Assembly: GCA_035297265.1 (NCBI GenBank)
Contig: DATGZH010000010.1
Location: 18,909 to 82,908, forward strand
Length of the DNA: 64,000 nt
Source of the DNA: DATGZH01 sp035297265
GTDB taxonomy: Bacteria; Actinomycetota; Acidimicrobiia; Acidimicrobiales; RAAP-2
Direction: 5' to 3'
The notes under the pieces are model-generated. The model was not told the origin of the DNA, made no database searches, and saw only the letters and a program-made list of their open reading frames with translations. Position numbers and translations under genes: made by a program. Below, piece by piece: positions 40,232 through 48,989 of this stretch. Within the stretch, counting starts at the first letter, position 1; each line of letters begins with the position of its first letter.

Positions 40232-41779
40232 ATGAGCGAGCTCGCAGATCTCATCACCCTCTTCGGCGCCATCGACCAAGCAGTCGGCAGTCAGCCGAGC
40301 ATCCAGCCGACGGTGGCCGCCCTGCTCCCGGCCTACGACAAAGGGGCCGCCGGTTGGTACAACGGCATCGAGGCCTGGCTCCAGGTCGCGCAGCATGGAG
40401 CAAGAGGCGGCTCGGGGCAGGGTGGCCTGCCCGTGAGGACCATCCAGGCGTCCGACTTGGCGGGCGCCCTCGGCCGGTTGGCGAACACCGACCCCTTCTC
40501 CCCCTACCTGACCACCCGGCGCCTGCTGGCGCTGGCCGTCCTCAGTCGGCTCGCCCCCGCGTCAGGTCCTCCGCCACCTGGTCTGTCGGCCTTCGTCGTC
40601 GACGACGCCACGCTCGCCGGTGCCCTCGTGCCGGTCACCAGCCCGGTGAACGCGATCGGCGGCCTCACTCCCCAACAACGCGCCGGGAAGCTCCTCGACG
40701 TCTTGAAGAACGACAAGCTGTACCCCGACGTCACGGCGTGGCAGAGGATGATGGGCGTTGCCCAACAGGAGGACCTCGTCACCAGGGCCGTGGCCAACCA
40801 GCCGATGATCGTTTGCGACTGGACGGTCGTCCCGTCGACCGAAGCCGGCGGACCCGCGGTGGCCTTCGAGACCCGTATGCGGGTGAGCGGGGTGCCGCTA
40901 GCCCAAATCGAGTTGATCGTCGACCCGAAGAACTGGCTGCAGGTGCTCCCACCCTGGTGCAGCATGGACGATCCGACGGCGGGGCCCGCCGGCAACGTGA
41001 GTGGGTCCGCGACTGCGGCAGCCGCGGCGGCCACCTCGGCCGGGGCCAACTACGGTCCTCGTCTCGAGGTCATCTCCTGGGAGTGCGGCGACCCTGCCGC
41101 CTTCGAATTGAAGACGGTCCTCAACTTCCGGCAAGACCCGCTCCCCCCCGGCGAGAACGGGAAGGTCCTCCAGTACCGGCTGGGCGACCCGGAGCTCGGC
41201 GGCGACGGCTTCGTGACGGTCGACGAAGGCAGTCTCCTCGTGCGCGACCTCGGCAATGGCGTCACGGAGGTGATCACGACCAAGCGGGTCCAGTTCAGCG
41301 CCTTCGCCGGTGCTCCTCGGCCCGAAGCGGCGTGGATCGCCTGGTTCGTCTGGAACATGGGTTACGCCTCCGCGGCTGAGCTCTTCATCGACAAGGTCGC
41401 CGACATGGACAATCTCCCGTTGGCGGTGCACGTCACCTGGCCGCAGCCCGCACAGCCGGCCACGGGTGGTGGCACCAATGTCCAGAACGTGACCCCAGGC
41501 GTCGGTAGCGGGGGCGCGGCCTCGGCGCCCGCCCCAGGCCAGTCGGGCGCTCCGGGCCAGCCGGGCTCGCTGGCCGATCAGGCTGTCGCCGCCATGGAGG
41601 CCGCCATCCAGGTCTATCTCCAGGACGTCTCCTCCTCGTGGGCCAAGATCACCTCCGGCCAGTACGGGCCGGCAGACTACGTCTCCGACTTGGGGACGCT
41701 GTCGAACCGACTGGCCACGAACAGTGCAACGTTCTTCCAAATCGGAGGGCAGCTGGTGCCGGGGAGCAGCGGTCCCTAG
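40232..41779 (+). CDS. Unknown 515-aa protein, possible hydrophobic-ligand-binding domain
   Basis: Cytosolic, no signal peptide. Residues 1-140 are helical (SELADLITLFGAIDQAVG). Residues about 180-390 alternate beta strands and end with TVDEGSLLVRDLGNGVTEVITTKRVQFSAFAG, then helices (AAWIAWFVWNMGYASAAELFIDKV); this looks like a helix-grip (START/SRPBCC-like) domain, an inference from pattern only. A Gly/Ala/Pro-rich linker (about 395-440) leads to a C-terminal helical part. First gene of the operon with the cyclase-AAA regulator and an FAD enzyme. The frame opens 15 bases upstream; the ATG at 40232 follows GGGAGGGG. Confidence 0.7.
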   Translation: MSELADLITLFGAIDQAVGSQPSIQPTVAALLPAYDKGAAGWYNGIEAWLQVAQHGARGGSGQGGLPVRTIQASDLAGALGRLANTDPFSPYLTTRRLLALAVLSRLAPASGPPPPGLSAFVVDDATLAGALVPVTSPVNAIGGLTPQQRAGKLLDVLKNDKLYPDVTAWQRMMGVAQQEDLVTRAVANQPMIVCDWTVVPSTEAGGPAVAFETRMRVSGVPLAQIELIVDPKNWLQVLPPWCSMDDPTAGPAGNVSGSATAAAAAATSAGANYGPRLEVISWECGDPAAFELKTVLNFRQDPLPPGENGKVLQYRLGDPELGGDGFVTVDEGSLLVRDLGNGVTEVITTKRVQFSAFAGAPRPEAAWIAWFVWNMGYASAAELFIDKVADMDNLPLAVHVTWPQPAQPATGGGTNVQNVTPGVGSGGAASAPAPGQSGAPGQPGSLADQAVAAMEAAIQVYLQDVSSSWAKITSGQYGPADYVSDLGTLSNRLATNSATFFQIGGQLVPGSSGP

Positions 41780-41829
41780 GGTCGTACGCTCGCCACCAGC
41801 CCCTCCCCCCGCAACGAGGAGCAGCCCCC

Positions 41830-42264
41830 ATGCCGAGCGGACAGACGAACAACACCCAGGACTCGTCGCAGGTCGTGGCGGATCTGGTCAACATCTGGGT
41901 TCAGCTGTGGTCCCTCCCCTTCAAGTGCTTCAGCGGACTGCTGGGCAGCGGCACCATGCCGTCGCAGTACCAGTCGATGACGTTCGACTTCCCGGCGGCA
42001 GCCGGGCTCACCCTTGTGCCCGGCCCCCTCCAGCTCGGCATCGCCCAGCTCGGGGGCGTGGCCGAGCACCTGCCGAGTGCGGCGGTCTCCTGCAACCCGA
42101 GCACGCTCGACGCGACCCACACGACGTTCCGCTTGGTGGTCGACAGCACGCAGCTCCAGGGGTCACCCGGCGGCACCTACGTGGGACAGGTGACGGCGCA
42201 ACTCGATCCCAACAACCCGCAGCCGAACCCCCCCAGCCTCCCCGTGTGGATCGTCATCCCTTGA
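41830..42264 (+). CDS. Unknown 144-aa protein with helix plus beta-sandwich layout
   Basis: A short helical N-terminus containing VVADLVNIWVQLWSLPFKCFSGLLG is followed by a beta-rich domain (MTFDFPAAAGLTLVPG; TTFRLVVDSTQLQG; GGTYVGQVTAQLDPN). The ATG at 41830 follows CGAGGAGCAGCCCCC, a plausible ribosome-binding site. Layout resembles the 234-aa protein on the opposite side of the locus. Ten bases separate it from the cyclase gene. Function unknown. Confidence 0.65.
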   Translation: MPSGQTNNTQDSSQVVADLVNIWVQLWSLPFKCFSGLLGSGTMPSQYQSMTFDFPAAAGLTLVPGPLQLGIAQLGGVAEHLPSAAVSCNPSTLDATHTTFRLVVDSTQLQGSPGGTYVGQVTAQLDPNNPQPNPPSLPVWIVIP

Positions 42265-42274
42265 CCGGCCGACT

Positions 42275-45200
42275 GTGACACCCGAGGAACCCTCGGACCA
42301 GGCCTTTCCTGACGGAGGGGGCACACAGCCTCGGGCTCTCGTGATGTTTTGCGACCTCGTGGGCTCGACGGAGCTCTCAGGTCGACACGACCCAGAACAC
42401 TACGGGCTGCTGGTCAGGCGCTACATCTCCGAGGTGCGGACGACCATCGAGGACCGCTTCGGCGGCCAGGTGGTCAACGTGGAAGGCGACGGGCTGCTTG
42501 CGCTCTTCGGAGCACCCCACGCCCATGGGGACGATGCGGAGCGGGCGATCCGTGCCGCGCTCGACGTGGTCGACCGGGTCACGAAGCTCTCCGCCGAGAC
42601 CGAGCGTGACCTCGGCGAGGCCCTCGCCGTCCGGATCGCCGTGCACCGCGGGCAGATCTACCGCACCCCGGACGGCGACGTGTACGGCCTGACCACCAAC
42701 GTCGCCGCCCGTCTGCAGACCCTGGCCGCGGCCAACGAGGTCGTCGTCTCCGACGAGGTGCAGCGGATCATCGGCCACATTTTCGAGACCGAAGCAGGCG
42801 AACCTCAGGTCGTGAAGGGCGTCGACCAGCCCATCAGGGCTCACCGCATCGTCCGCGAGCGGACCGACCTCCCCATCGCGCACCTGCCGAGCGCGCCGTT
42901 CGTCGACCGGGAAGAGGAGTGGGGACGACTGCGCGCCGCCTGGCAGGCGGTCCGTAGCGGCGCACCAGCCGAGGCCACGACACTGTTCCTGCGGGGTGAG
43001 GCGGGCATTGGGAAGTCCTACCTGGCCTCGAGGATCGTCTCGCTGGCCAGGGAAGAGGGGGCGCCAACCGTGGAGTTGGCCGGCTCGGCCATCTTCGAAG
43101 CATCAGGGCTCCATCCGGTCCGTCGTCTGATCGAGAGGTCCACGGGTGTCACCAGAGACACCGACGTCGTCGAACGGCTCCAACGGCTGCGAGCCGATCT
43201 CGCGGGTCGAGGTCTCGAGCCGGAGAGCTTCGTACCCCGCCTCGCGCCCATTCTCGGCCTCGAGCCGACTGCTGGGTACGTCGCCGAGCCGATGGACGCC
43301 CGCAAGCTCAACGAAGAGATCCTCGAAGCCGCCTATCAATACGTCGAAAGCCTGCTCGGCGAAGCTTCGTCCATCCTGCTCGTCGAGGACATCCAGTGGT
43401 TCGACGAGTCGACGCGCGAGCTCGTGGCAAGAGTCGCCGTGCGGAAACCGACCTGCCTCCTCGTTATTACGGCTCGTTCGGATGCCGTCCCGTTCGAGGG
43501 CGTCGACATCATCGATCTCGCACCCTTCTCCCAACCCGACAGTGCCCATCTGGTGGACGCCCTCTGCACGGGGACGCTCATCAGCGCCGAGTACCGCAGT
43601 GACGTGGTCGCCCGGAGTGACGGCATCCCGCTGTACATCGAACAGCTGGTCGCCAACATCCAACAGGGCGTGCCTTCCGTTCCCGATGAGACCAACGGTC
43701 AAAGCGGAGCGGTGCCCGATCTCCTCTACGACCTCTTGGCCGCCCGTCTCGACTCGCCGTCGGACGTGATCCCGGTGGCGACCGCCTCCGCCGTCATGGG
43801 GCGCGACGTCGACCGGAACCTGCTCCAAACGCTCCTCAACCTGGCGCCGTCGGAGCTCGACACCGCCCTCGACACCCTCTGCGCCCAGGGGGTGCTGGAG
43901 AGACGGGACCGGGAGGGCCAGTTCCGGTTCCACCACGAGCTGCTCCGCGAAGTGGCCTACGAGCTCGAACCGCCCAGCCGCCGACGGGCGCTGCACGGCA
44001 AGCTCGCCGATGCCCTGACGTCGCTCTTGGCCAGCGGGAGCGTCGTCGACTGGGGTGTGGTCGGTACGCACTTCGAACGGGCCGGCCGCGCCAGCGAGGC
44101 GTCCGAGGCCTACGAGGAGGCGGCGGGGGCAGCCCGCCGGCGGGGGGCTTTCCGCGAGGCCGAGGGCTACCTCGGCCGGGCCATCGACCTTTTGACATCG
44201 AGCGTCGACCACGACGTCGACCGGGACGTCCGCGAGGTCAAGCTCCGATTGCAGCGGGGCTACATGGCCGTCTCCGAAGAGGGCCTCGCCAGCCCGGCTG
44301 CGGCGGCCGACTACCAGCGGTGCCTCGAGCTGACCGCAGCCGACCCGTTCGGGGACGAGATGTTCAACACGGTCATCGTGCTCTGGACGTACCACCTCAT
44401 CCGAGGCGAGCTCGCACAGGCCCGCCAGATCAGCGAGTACACCTACAGAACGCTGGAGAAGCGGGAGTGGTACCGGAGCTTCAACATCGCAGCGTTTGGG
44501 ATCCTCGACTGCTGGGAGGGCGACTTCCACGCGGCCAGGGGCCTCCTCGACCTGTTCAGAGCGAACCGTGTCCAGGCGGACGAGGAGCGCTTTCTCGCAG
44601 AGTGGATGAACCCGAACGAGCCGGTCACCGTCATCCTCACCTGCATCGCCGTAGTGAACTTCGTCATGGGTGACGTGGCGTCGGCGGACCCCGAATTCGC
44701 CGCGGCCATCCAACGGGCCGAGGTCCTCCCGTTCCCCCAGGGTCCCTACAGCGCCGCCTACGTCCTCTCCGTCGACGCCTGGATGCGCTTCGAGAGGGGG
44801 CAGCTCGAGGAGGCCGAAGACCGGATTAATCGCATGACCGAGATCGCCGACCGACACGGCTTCGACGGCTGGAAAATGGTCGCCATGACCCAGCACGCCG
44901 TGCTGGCCGCGGCTCGAGCGTTGCACGAAGGGATCGACCCGAGGGAACTGGCCCGCCACGCCTCGACGCTGGTCGCGATGATCGACCTCTGGAAACGGTT
45001 CGACACCCGCTTCTTCCTCCCCTACTACCAGATGATGGCCGGACTCCTCTACGCCGGTGCAGGTGACAAGCACAACGCGCAGGCCTGTTACGAAAGTTCG
45101 CTCCGGCTTGCCGCAGAGACCGGCATGCAGTTCTGGCGGGCCGAGACCATCCGCCACCTCGCGCACCTGGAGCTCAACCCGGAGGGGCAAGAGGAACGGC

Positions 45201-45391
45201 TCCGAGAGGCCCTCGAGATCGCCCGCAGCCAGCGCGCGAACCTGTTCGAGCTGCGCATCGCCCTCGACCTGGCCGAACTCGACCCCTCCCAGGCCCGGGC
45301 CGAGCTCACGGAGGCGCTCGATCGGCTCGGGCGGGACGGGGCCTACCCGGAGGTGACACGAGCCCAGTCCCTGCTGGCGATCCGAGAATGA
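42275..45391 (+). CDS. Class III nucleotide cyclase-AAA ATPase-TPR regulator
   Basis: A 1038-aa protein of the cyclase/AAA/LuxR-like signalling class. The cyclase domain (about 20-195) has metal Asp residues in MFCDLVGST and EGDGLLALFG and the VNxAAR-type segment TTNVAARLQ. The usual substrate-selecting Lys before the second Asp is Asn (VVNVEGDG). The ATPase (about 205-460) has Walker A GEAGIGKS and Walker B LLVEDIQWFDE. The C-terminal half is TPR-like helices. There is no DNA-binding LuxR domain. GTG start at 42275; its stop overlaps the FAD gene start (ATGA). Confidence 0.85.
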   Translation: MTPEEPSDQAFPDGGGTQPRALVMFCDLVGSTELSGRHDPEHYGLLVRRYISEVRTTIEDRFGGQVVNVEGDGLLALFGAPHAHGDDAERAIRAALDVVDRVTKLSAETERDLGEALAVRIAVHRGQIYRTPDGDVYGLTTNVAARLQTLAAANEVVVSDEVQRIIGHIFETEAGEPQVVKGVDQPIRAHRIVRERTDLPIAHLPSAPFVDREEEWGRLRAAWQAVRSGAPAEATTLFLRGEAGIGKSYLASRIVSLAREEGAPTVELAGSAIFEASGLHPVRRLIERSTGVTRDTDVVERLQRLRADLAGRGLEPESFVPRLAPILGLEPTAGYVAEPMDARKLNEEILEAAYQYVESLLGEASSILLVEDIQWFDESTRELVARVAVRKPTCLLVITARSDAVPFEGVDIIDLAPFSQPDSAHLVDALCTGTLISAEYRSDVVARSDGIPLYIEQLVANIQQGVPSVPDETNGQSGAVPDLLYDLLAARLDSPSDVIPVATASAVMGRDVDRNLLQTLLNLAPSELDTALDTLCAQGVLERRDREGQFRFHHELLREVAYELEPPSRRRALHGKLADALTSLLASGSVVDWGVVGTHFERAGRASEASEAYEEAAGAARRRGAFREAEGYLGRAIDLLTSSVDHDVDRDVREVKLRLQRGYMAVSEEGLASPAAAADYQRCLELTAADPFGDEMFNTVIVLWTYHLIRGELAQARQISEYTYRTLEKREWYRSFNIAAFGILDCWEGDFHAARGLLDLFRANRVQADEERFLAEWMNPNEPVTVILTCIAVVNFVMGDVASADPEFAAAIQRAEVLPFPQGPYSAAYVLSVDAWMRFERGQLEEAEDRINRMTEIADRHGFDGWKMVAMTQHAVLAAARALHEGIDPRELARHASTLVAMIDLWKRFDTRFFLPYYQMMAGLLYAGAGDKHNAQACYESSLRLAAETGMQFWRAETIRHLAHLELNPEGQEERLREALEIARSQRANLFELRIALDLAELDPSQARAELTEALDRLGRDGAYPEVTRAQSLLAIRE

Positions 45392-47445
45392 AGGGTCGGC
45401 GAGAGCGGGTCGTCGTCCTCGGTGGGGGCATGGCGGGTCTCGCGGCCGCGTGGCGCCTCAGCGAGCCGGGGTGGCAGGACGACTTCGAGTCGATCACCGT
45501 CTACCAGCGGGGTTGGCGCCTCGGCGGCAAAGGAGCCAGCAGCCGGGGGCCTCACGGACGGATCGAGGAGCACGGCCTCCACGTCTGGCTCGGCTGGTAC
45601 GAGAACGCCTTCCGGCTCATGAGGGAGTGCTACGAAGAACTCGATCGACCCACCGAGCGGCCACATGCTCCAATCCGGACGCTCGCCGAGGCCTTCTTGC
45701 CTTCCCACCAGATCGGACTGGCTGAGAAGGTCGACGGGACGTGGCAGCCCTGGGTGACCGAGCTCCCTCGTGACGATCGCTGCCCGGGTGACCCCACGGG
45801 CGACGGCCGCGACATGACGGCCGTCGATTTCACCGCCCACGCGGTCCGCCTCCTGTCGCGGTACTTCGCTACCTTTCCTGACAGCGGCGCGTCCGCCGGC
45901 CCCTCGTGGGTGCGTCCGTTCGACGTTGCCGTTCCAGTCTCCGTTGCGGCCCTCGTCAGCGAAGCGCTGCGTCTGACGGATCAGGTGGGCGCCCGGGGTG
46001 CTGCACGGACGGCGGGGTCCGCACCGAACGGTGCGACACCGGGGCCTCGCCTCGGCCTACCGGCGGGTGGTGACGACCCGCTCCTGCGAACCTGGTACGG
46101 CGCTGCGTTGTTGATCGCCGCGGTCCGGGGCATCATCGCCGACGGCCTCCTCACCAACCCGCGGGGGTTCGCCGCGATCAACGACGAGGAGTACCTGAGC
46201 TGGGTACAGCGCCACGGCGGTCCACCGGAGCTTGCCGACTTCTCGATCGTCCGCTCCATCTACGACATCGTGTTTGCCTTCGACGGAGGCGATACAACGA
46301 AACCATCGTTCAGTGCCGGGACCGCGGTGCTGTTCGGTGGCAAGACACTGTTCGACTACAGGGGGTCGATCTTCTGGAAGATGGCCGCGGGCATGGGAGA
46401 CGTCGTCTTCGCTCCCCTTTATGAAGCCCTCCGGAGCCGGGGTGTTGCCTTTGAGTTCTTCCACCGGGTCGATGCTGTGCACCCGTCGAACGACGGTCGC
46501 CGCATCGGGTCCGTCACTCTCGGCCGCCAGGCGCGTCTCGCACCGGGCCGCCACTCTTACGACCCCCTCGTGCCCTACAAGGGACTCCCCTGTTTCCCAT
46601 CCGTGCCACTGACCGAGCAGTTGGCCGGCGCCGACGGCATCGAAGGCCAACCCCTCGAGGCTCACTGGTGCCGATGGCCCGACGCCGAGCGCCGGGTGTT
46701 GCGAGATGGCGCCGACTTCGACGTCGTCGTCTTCGCCATCCCCCCGGCCATGGCCACCCACACCTGCGGCGAGCTCATGGCCGATCGGACGGAGTGGCAC
46801 GACATGCTCACCGGTCTTCGGACGGTGGCCACCCAGTCCTTTCAGCTCTGGCTGCAAGAAGATGAACTGGACCTCGGTTGGTCACACCCGGGATCGACCT
46901 TGAGCGCCTTCCAGGAGCCCTTCAACACCTGGTCCTCCATGCCCCAGTTGATTGATGTCGAGGACTGGGCGACCGACGGTCGCCCCAGGGCCGTGGCGTA
47001 CTTCTGCGGTCCTCTTGACGCTGCCGCGACCAACGATCCGGCCGAGGCGGCATCGCAGCGAGCGCGGGTGCGCCACAACGCGGTCAGCTTCTTGGAAGAC
47101 GACGTCGGCTGCCTGCTGCCGGGCGCGGTCAACGACCGCGGGTTCCGTTGGGAGCTGCTCTGCGGCGCCGACGGCCTGGTCGGGCCGGACCGTTTCGACT
47201 CGCAGTACTGGAGCGCCAACGTTGATCCTTCCGATCTCTACGTGCAGTCTCTGCCGGGCACCGACCGGATCCGCCTCCGATCTGACGAAAGCGGCTACGA
47301 CAACCTCTACCTGGCGGGAGACTGGACCGACTCGGGGCTCAACGCCGGATGTATCGAGGCGGCCGTGCTGTCTGGACTCCAAGCGGCCAATGCCGTCCAC
47401 GGGCGGCCTCGGGCCTATCGCATTGCCGGCTACTTCATGCCGTAG
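45388..47445 (+). CDS. FAD-dependent oxidoreductase, amine-oxidase/desaturase-like
   Basis: A 685-aa flavoprotein. FAD-binding Rossmann motif VVVLGGGMAGLAAAWRL is at residues 8-24, followed by GWRLGGKGASSRG and EEHGLHVWLGWYENAF, as in carotenoid/phytoene desaturase-like proteins. The C-terminal FAD loop is NLYLAGDWTDSGLNAGCIEAAVLSGLQAAN. It is the second flavoenzyme of the locus and is coupled to the cyclase-AAA gene by a 4-nt overlap. It probably oxidises a polyisoprenoid or related lipid; substrate unknown. Confidence 0.85.
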   Translation: MKGRRERVVVLGGGMAGLAAAWRLSEPGWQDDFESITVYQRGWRLGGKGASSRGPHGRIEEHGLHVWLGWYENAFRLMRECYEELDRPTERPHAPIRTLAEAFLPSHQIGLAEKVDGTWQPWVTELPRDDRCPGDPTGDGRDMTAVDFTAHAVRLLSRYFATFPDSGASAGPSWVRPFDVAVPVSVAALVSEALRLTDQVGARGAARTAGSAPNGATPGPRLGLPAGGDDPLLRTWYGAALLIAAVRGIIADGLLTNPRGFAAINDEEYLSWVQRHGGPPELADFSIVRSIYDIVFAFDGGDTTKPSFSAGTAVLFGGKTLFDYRGSIFWKMAAGMGDVVFAPLYEALRSRGVAFEFFHRVDAVHPSNDGRRIGSVTLGRQARLAPGRHSYDPLVPYKGLPCFPSVPLTEQLAGADGIEGQPLEAHWCRWPDAERRVLRDGADFDVVVFAIPPAMATHTCGELMADRTEWHDMLTGLRTVATQSFQLWLQEDELDLGWSHPGSTLSAFQEPFNTWSSMPQLIDVEDWATDGRPRAVAYFCGPLDAAATNDPAEAASQRARVRHNAVSFLEDDVGCLLPGAVNDRGFRWELLCGADGLVGPDRFDSQYWSANVDPSDLYVQSLPGTDRIRLRSDESGYDNLYLAGDWTDSGLNAGCIEAAVLSGLQAANAVHGRPRAYRIAGYFMP

Positions 47446-47661
47446 ACCCTGCAGTGCCTCTCTCCCCGGCGCGATCCCGGCCCTCCCGATCCGCCCATCC
47501 GTGGGGCAGGTCGACAAAGGTCCTCGAACGGACGGCGGAGTCGACGCCATGCGGGTGGCGCCACACTGGAAACGGCGGTGGCGGACGGTGGGCGCTATCG
47601 TGTGCTGGCCGCAGAGCCGTCGGTGGAGCGAAGCTGGCGGGCCGCGGCGGGAGTGGCGAGC
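47446..47661. other. Intergenic region (216 bp)
   Basis: No convincing gene. A TATCGT hexamer at 47596-47601 could be a -10 box for the membrane protein with a leader of about 55 nt. Confidence 0.35.
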
Positions 47662-48228
47662 ATGGCCGTGGTGAACGACCGGGCCGCTTCGGTCCGAAAA
47701 CTGGGTCTCGTTTCGACCCTTCTCGTGGGGGCCGTCGTGTCGCTCTCACTCGGCCTCTACGCGCGCTTCCATACTCCCTCCGGACGCTCCCCCTTCACTT
47801 TGGGCTTTTCCGGGCTGCTGCAGATGAAGGTGTGGCTCACCACCGTCGCCCTGGTGCTCGTGGTGGCCCAGCTCCTCACCGCTCTGTGGATGTGGGGCAG
47901 GCTCCCCCGGGCCGGCTCCGCCCCGGCCTGGGTGCCCCCGGCCCACCGCTGGACGGGAGCGGTCGCCTTCGTCGTCACGGTGCCGGTTGCCTTCAGTTGC
48001 ATCTGGTCTCTCGGCTTCTCGACGGCCAACCCCCGGGTCGTGGTCCATGGCCTCGCGGGCTGCCTCTTCTACGGGGCCTACGCCGCCAAGATGCTGGGCC
48101 TCCGTACACCGGGCCTGCCGAGCTGGGTCCTGCCGGTGCTCGGCGGAACCGTGTTCGGCCTCCTCGTGCTGGTCTGGCTGACTGCCGCCCTGTGGTTCTT
48201 CACCCGCTCGGGCGTGCCGCTCTTCTGA
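47662..48228 (+). CDS. Five-helix membrane protein, DUF6529-like
   Basis: A 188-aa protein with five clear membrane helices, for example VSTLLVGAVVSLSLGLY, VWLTTVALVLVVAQLLTALWMW, and VLPVLGGTVFGLLVLVWLTAALWFF. It resembles DUF6529, which in actinobacteria is often beside a Rieske protein, as here. Conserved His residues in PPAHRW and VVHGLAG could bind haem, as in cytochrome b561-like proteins; this is a guess. ATG at 47662 follows GGGAG. Together with the next gene it may form a membrane redox pair. Confidence 0.72.
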   Translation: MAVVNDRAASVRKLGLVSTLLVGAVVSLSLGLYARFHTPSGRSPFTLGFSGLLQMKVWLTTVALVLVVAQLLTALWMWGRLPRAGSAPAWVPPAHRWTGAVAFVVTVPVAFSCIWSLGFSTANPRVVVHGLAGCLFYGAYAAKMLGLRTPGLPSWVLPVLGGTVFGLLVLVWLTAALWFFTRSGVPLF

Positions 48229-48244
48229 AATGAGGCACTAAGAG

Positions 48245-48697
48245 GTGTCCGACGGCCAGCTGTCGCGGCGCTCGGTCCTGACCGGCCTGGCGGTGGCGGC
48301 CGCCGCCGGGGCGGCCGGTTATCTGGTGGCCGCGCACAGCGCTCTGGCTCGGGCTGGCGGGGCGACCGCCGGTCCCAACGGCTACGGGGCCCCGCCACCG
48401 TCGTCAGGCGGCAAACTGCTGATCGCCGTGGACCGGGTGCCGGCCGGGGGAGGCGTCGTCGTCGCCCAGGACGGGGTGGTCGTGACGAAGAGCCCCGGTC
48501 GACTGGTACACGGGTTCTCCTCGACGTGCACCCACCAGGGCTGCACTGTGGCTGCCGTCCAGGGTGGGACGATCAACTGCCCGTGTCACGGGAGCCGGTT
48601 CAACTACCTCACTGGAGCTGTGGTCAACGGGCCGGCGACTCGGCCCCTCCCGGCCGTGGCCGTGGTCGTGCACGGTGGCAACGTCTACACCGCCTGA
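48245..48697 (+). CDS. Tat-exported Rieske [2Fe-2S] protein
   Basis: A 150-aa iron-sulfur protein. The twin-arginine signal LSRRSVLTGLAVAAAAGAA is at the N-terminus. The Rieske ligands are CTHQGC and, sixteen residues on, CPCHGSRFN, with PLPAVAVVVHGGNVYT at the end. It likely faces outside, passing electrons to or from the DUF6529-like membrane protein 16 bases upstream. GTG start at 48245-48247. Confidence 0.88.
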   Translation: MSDGQLSRRSVLTGLAVAAAAGAAGYLVAAHSALARAGGATAGPNGYGAPPPSSGGKLLIAVDRVPAGGGVVVAQDGVVVTKSPGRLVHGFSSTCTHQGCTVAAVQGGTINCPCHGSRFNYLTGAVVNGPATRPLPAVAVVVHGGNVYTA

Positions 48698-48791
48698 GCG
48701 CTGGCCGTCCCGGCTGTGGCGGGCCCTGCCCACCTTGCTGTGGCTGGCCGCCGCCGGCTTCGCCATCGGCGCTCTCATCGCCCTCTCCTGA
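48675..48791 (+). CDS. Possible small single-helix membrane protein
   Basis: Short frame of 38 codons starting at a GTG inside the Rieske gene and ending after LWLAAAGFAIGALIALS. The C-terminal 17 residues form a clean membrane helix preceded by Trp/Arg-rich WPSRLWRALP. Overlap with the Rieske end suggests translational coupling. Could be a small subunit of the putative redox complex, or chance. Confidence 0.45.
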   Translation: MATSTPPERWPSRLWRALPTLLWLAAAGFAIGALIALS

Positions 48792-48989
48792 GAGGGGAGC
48801 GATCGGGCGGTGGCCGATCGCTGCGCGGGCCCCTGGCCTGAGGGCCTCCGGTGAGATGCCGGTCGCCCGACCGTGATCCGTCGAGTCCGAGGTCGAGGTC
48901 GGCCGGTGCACCGCGTCTGGGGTCCCCCCAGACCGAGATGAGGGCAACCCCCGATTCCCCCCGCCACGGAGGGAGCGCAGAGTAGCTCC

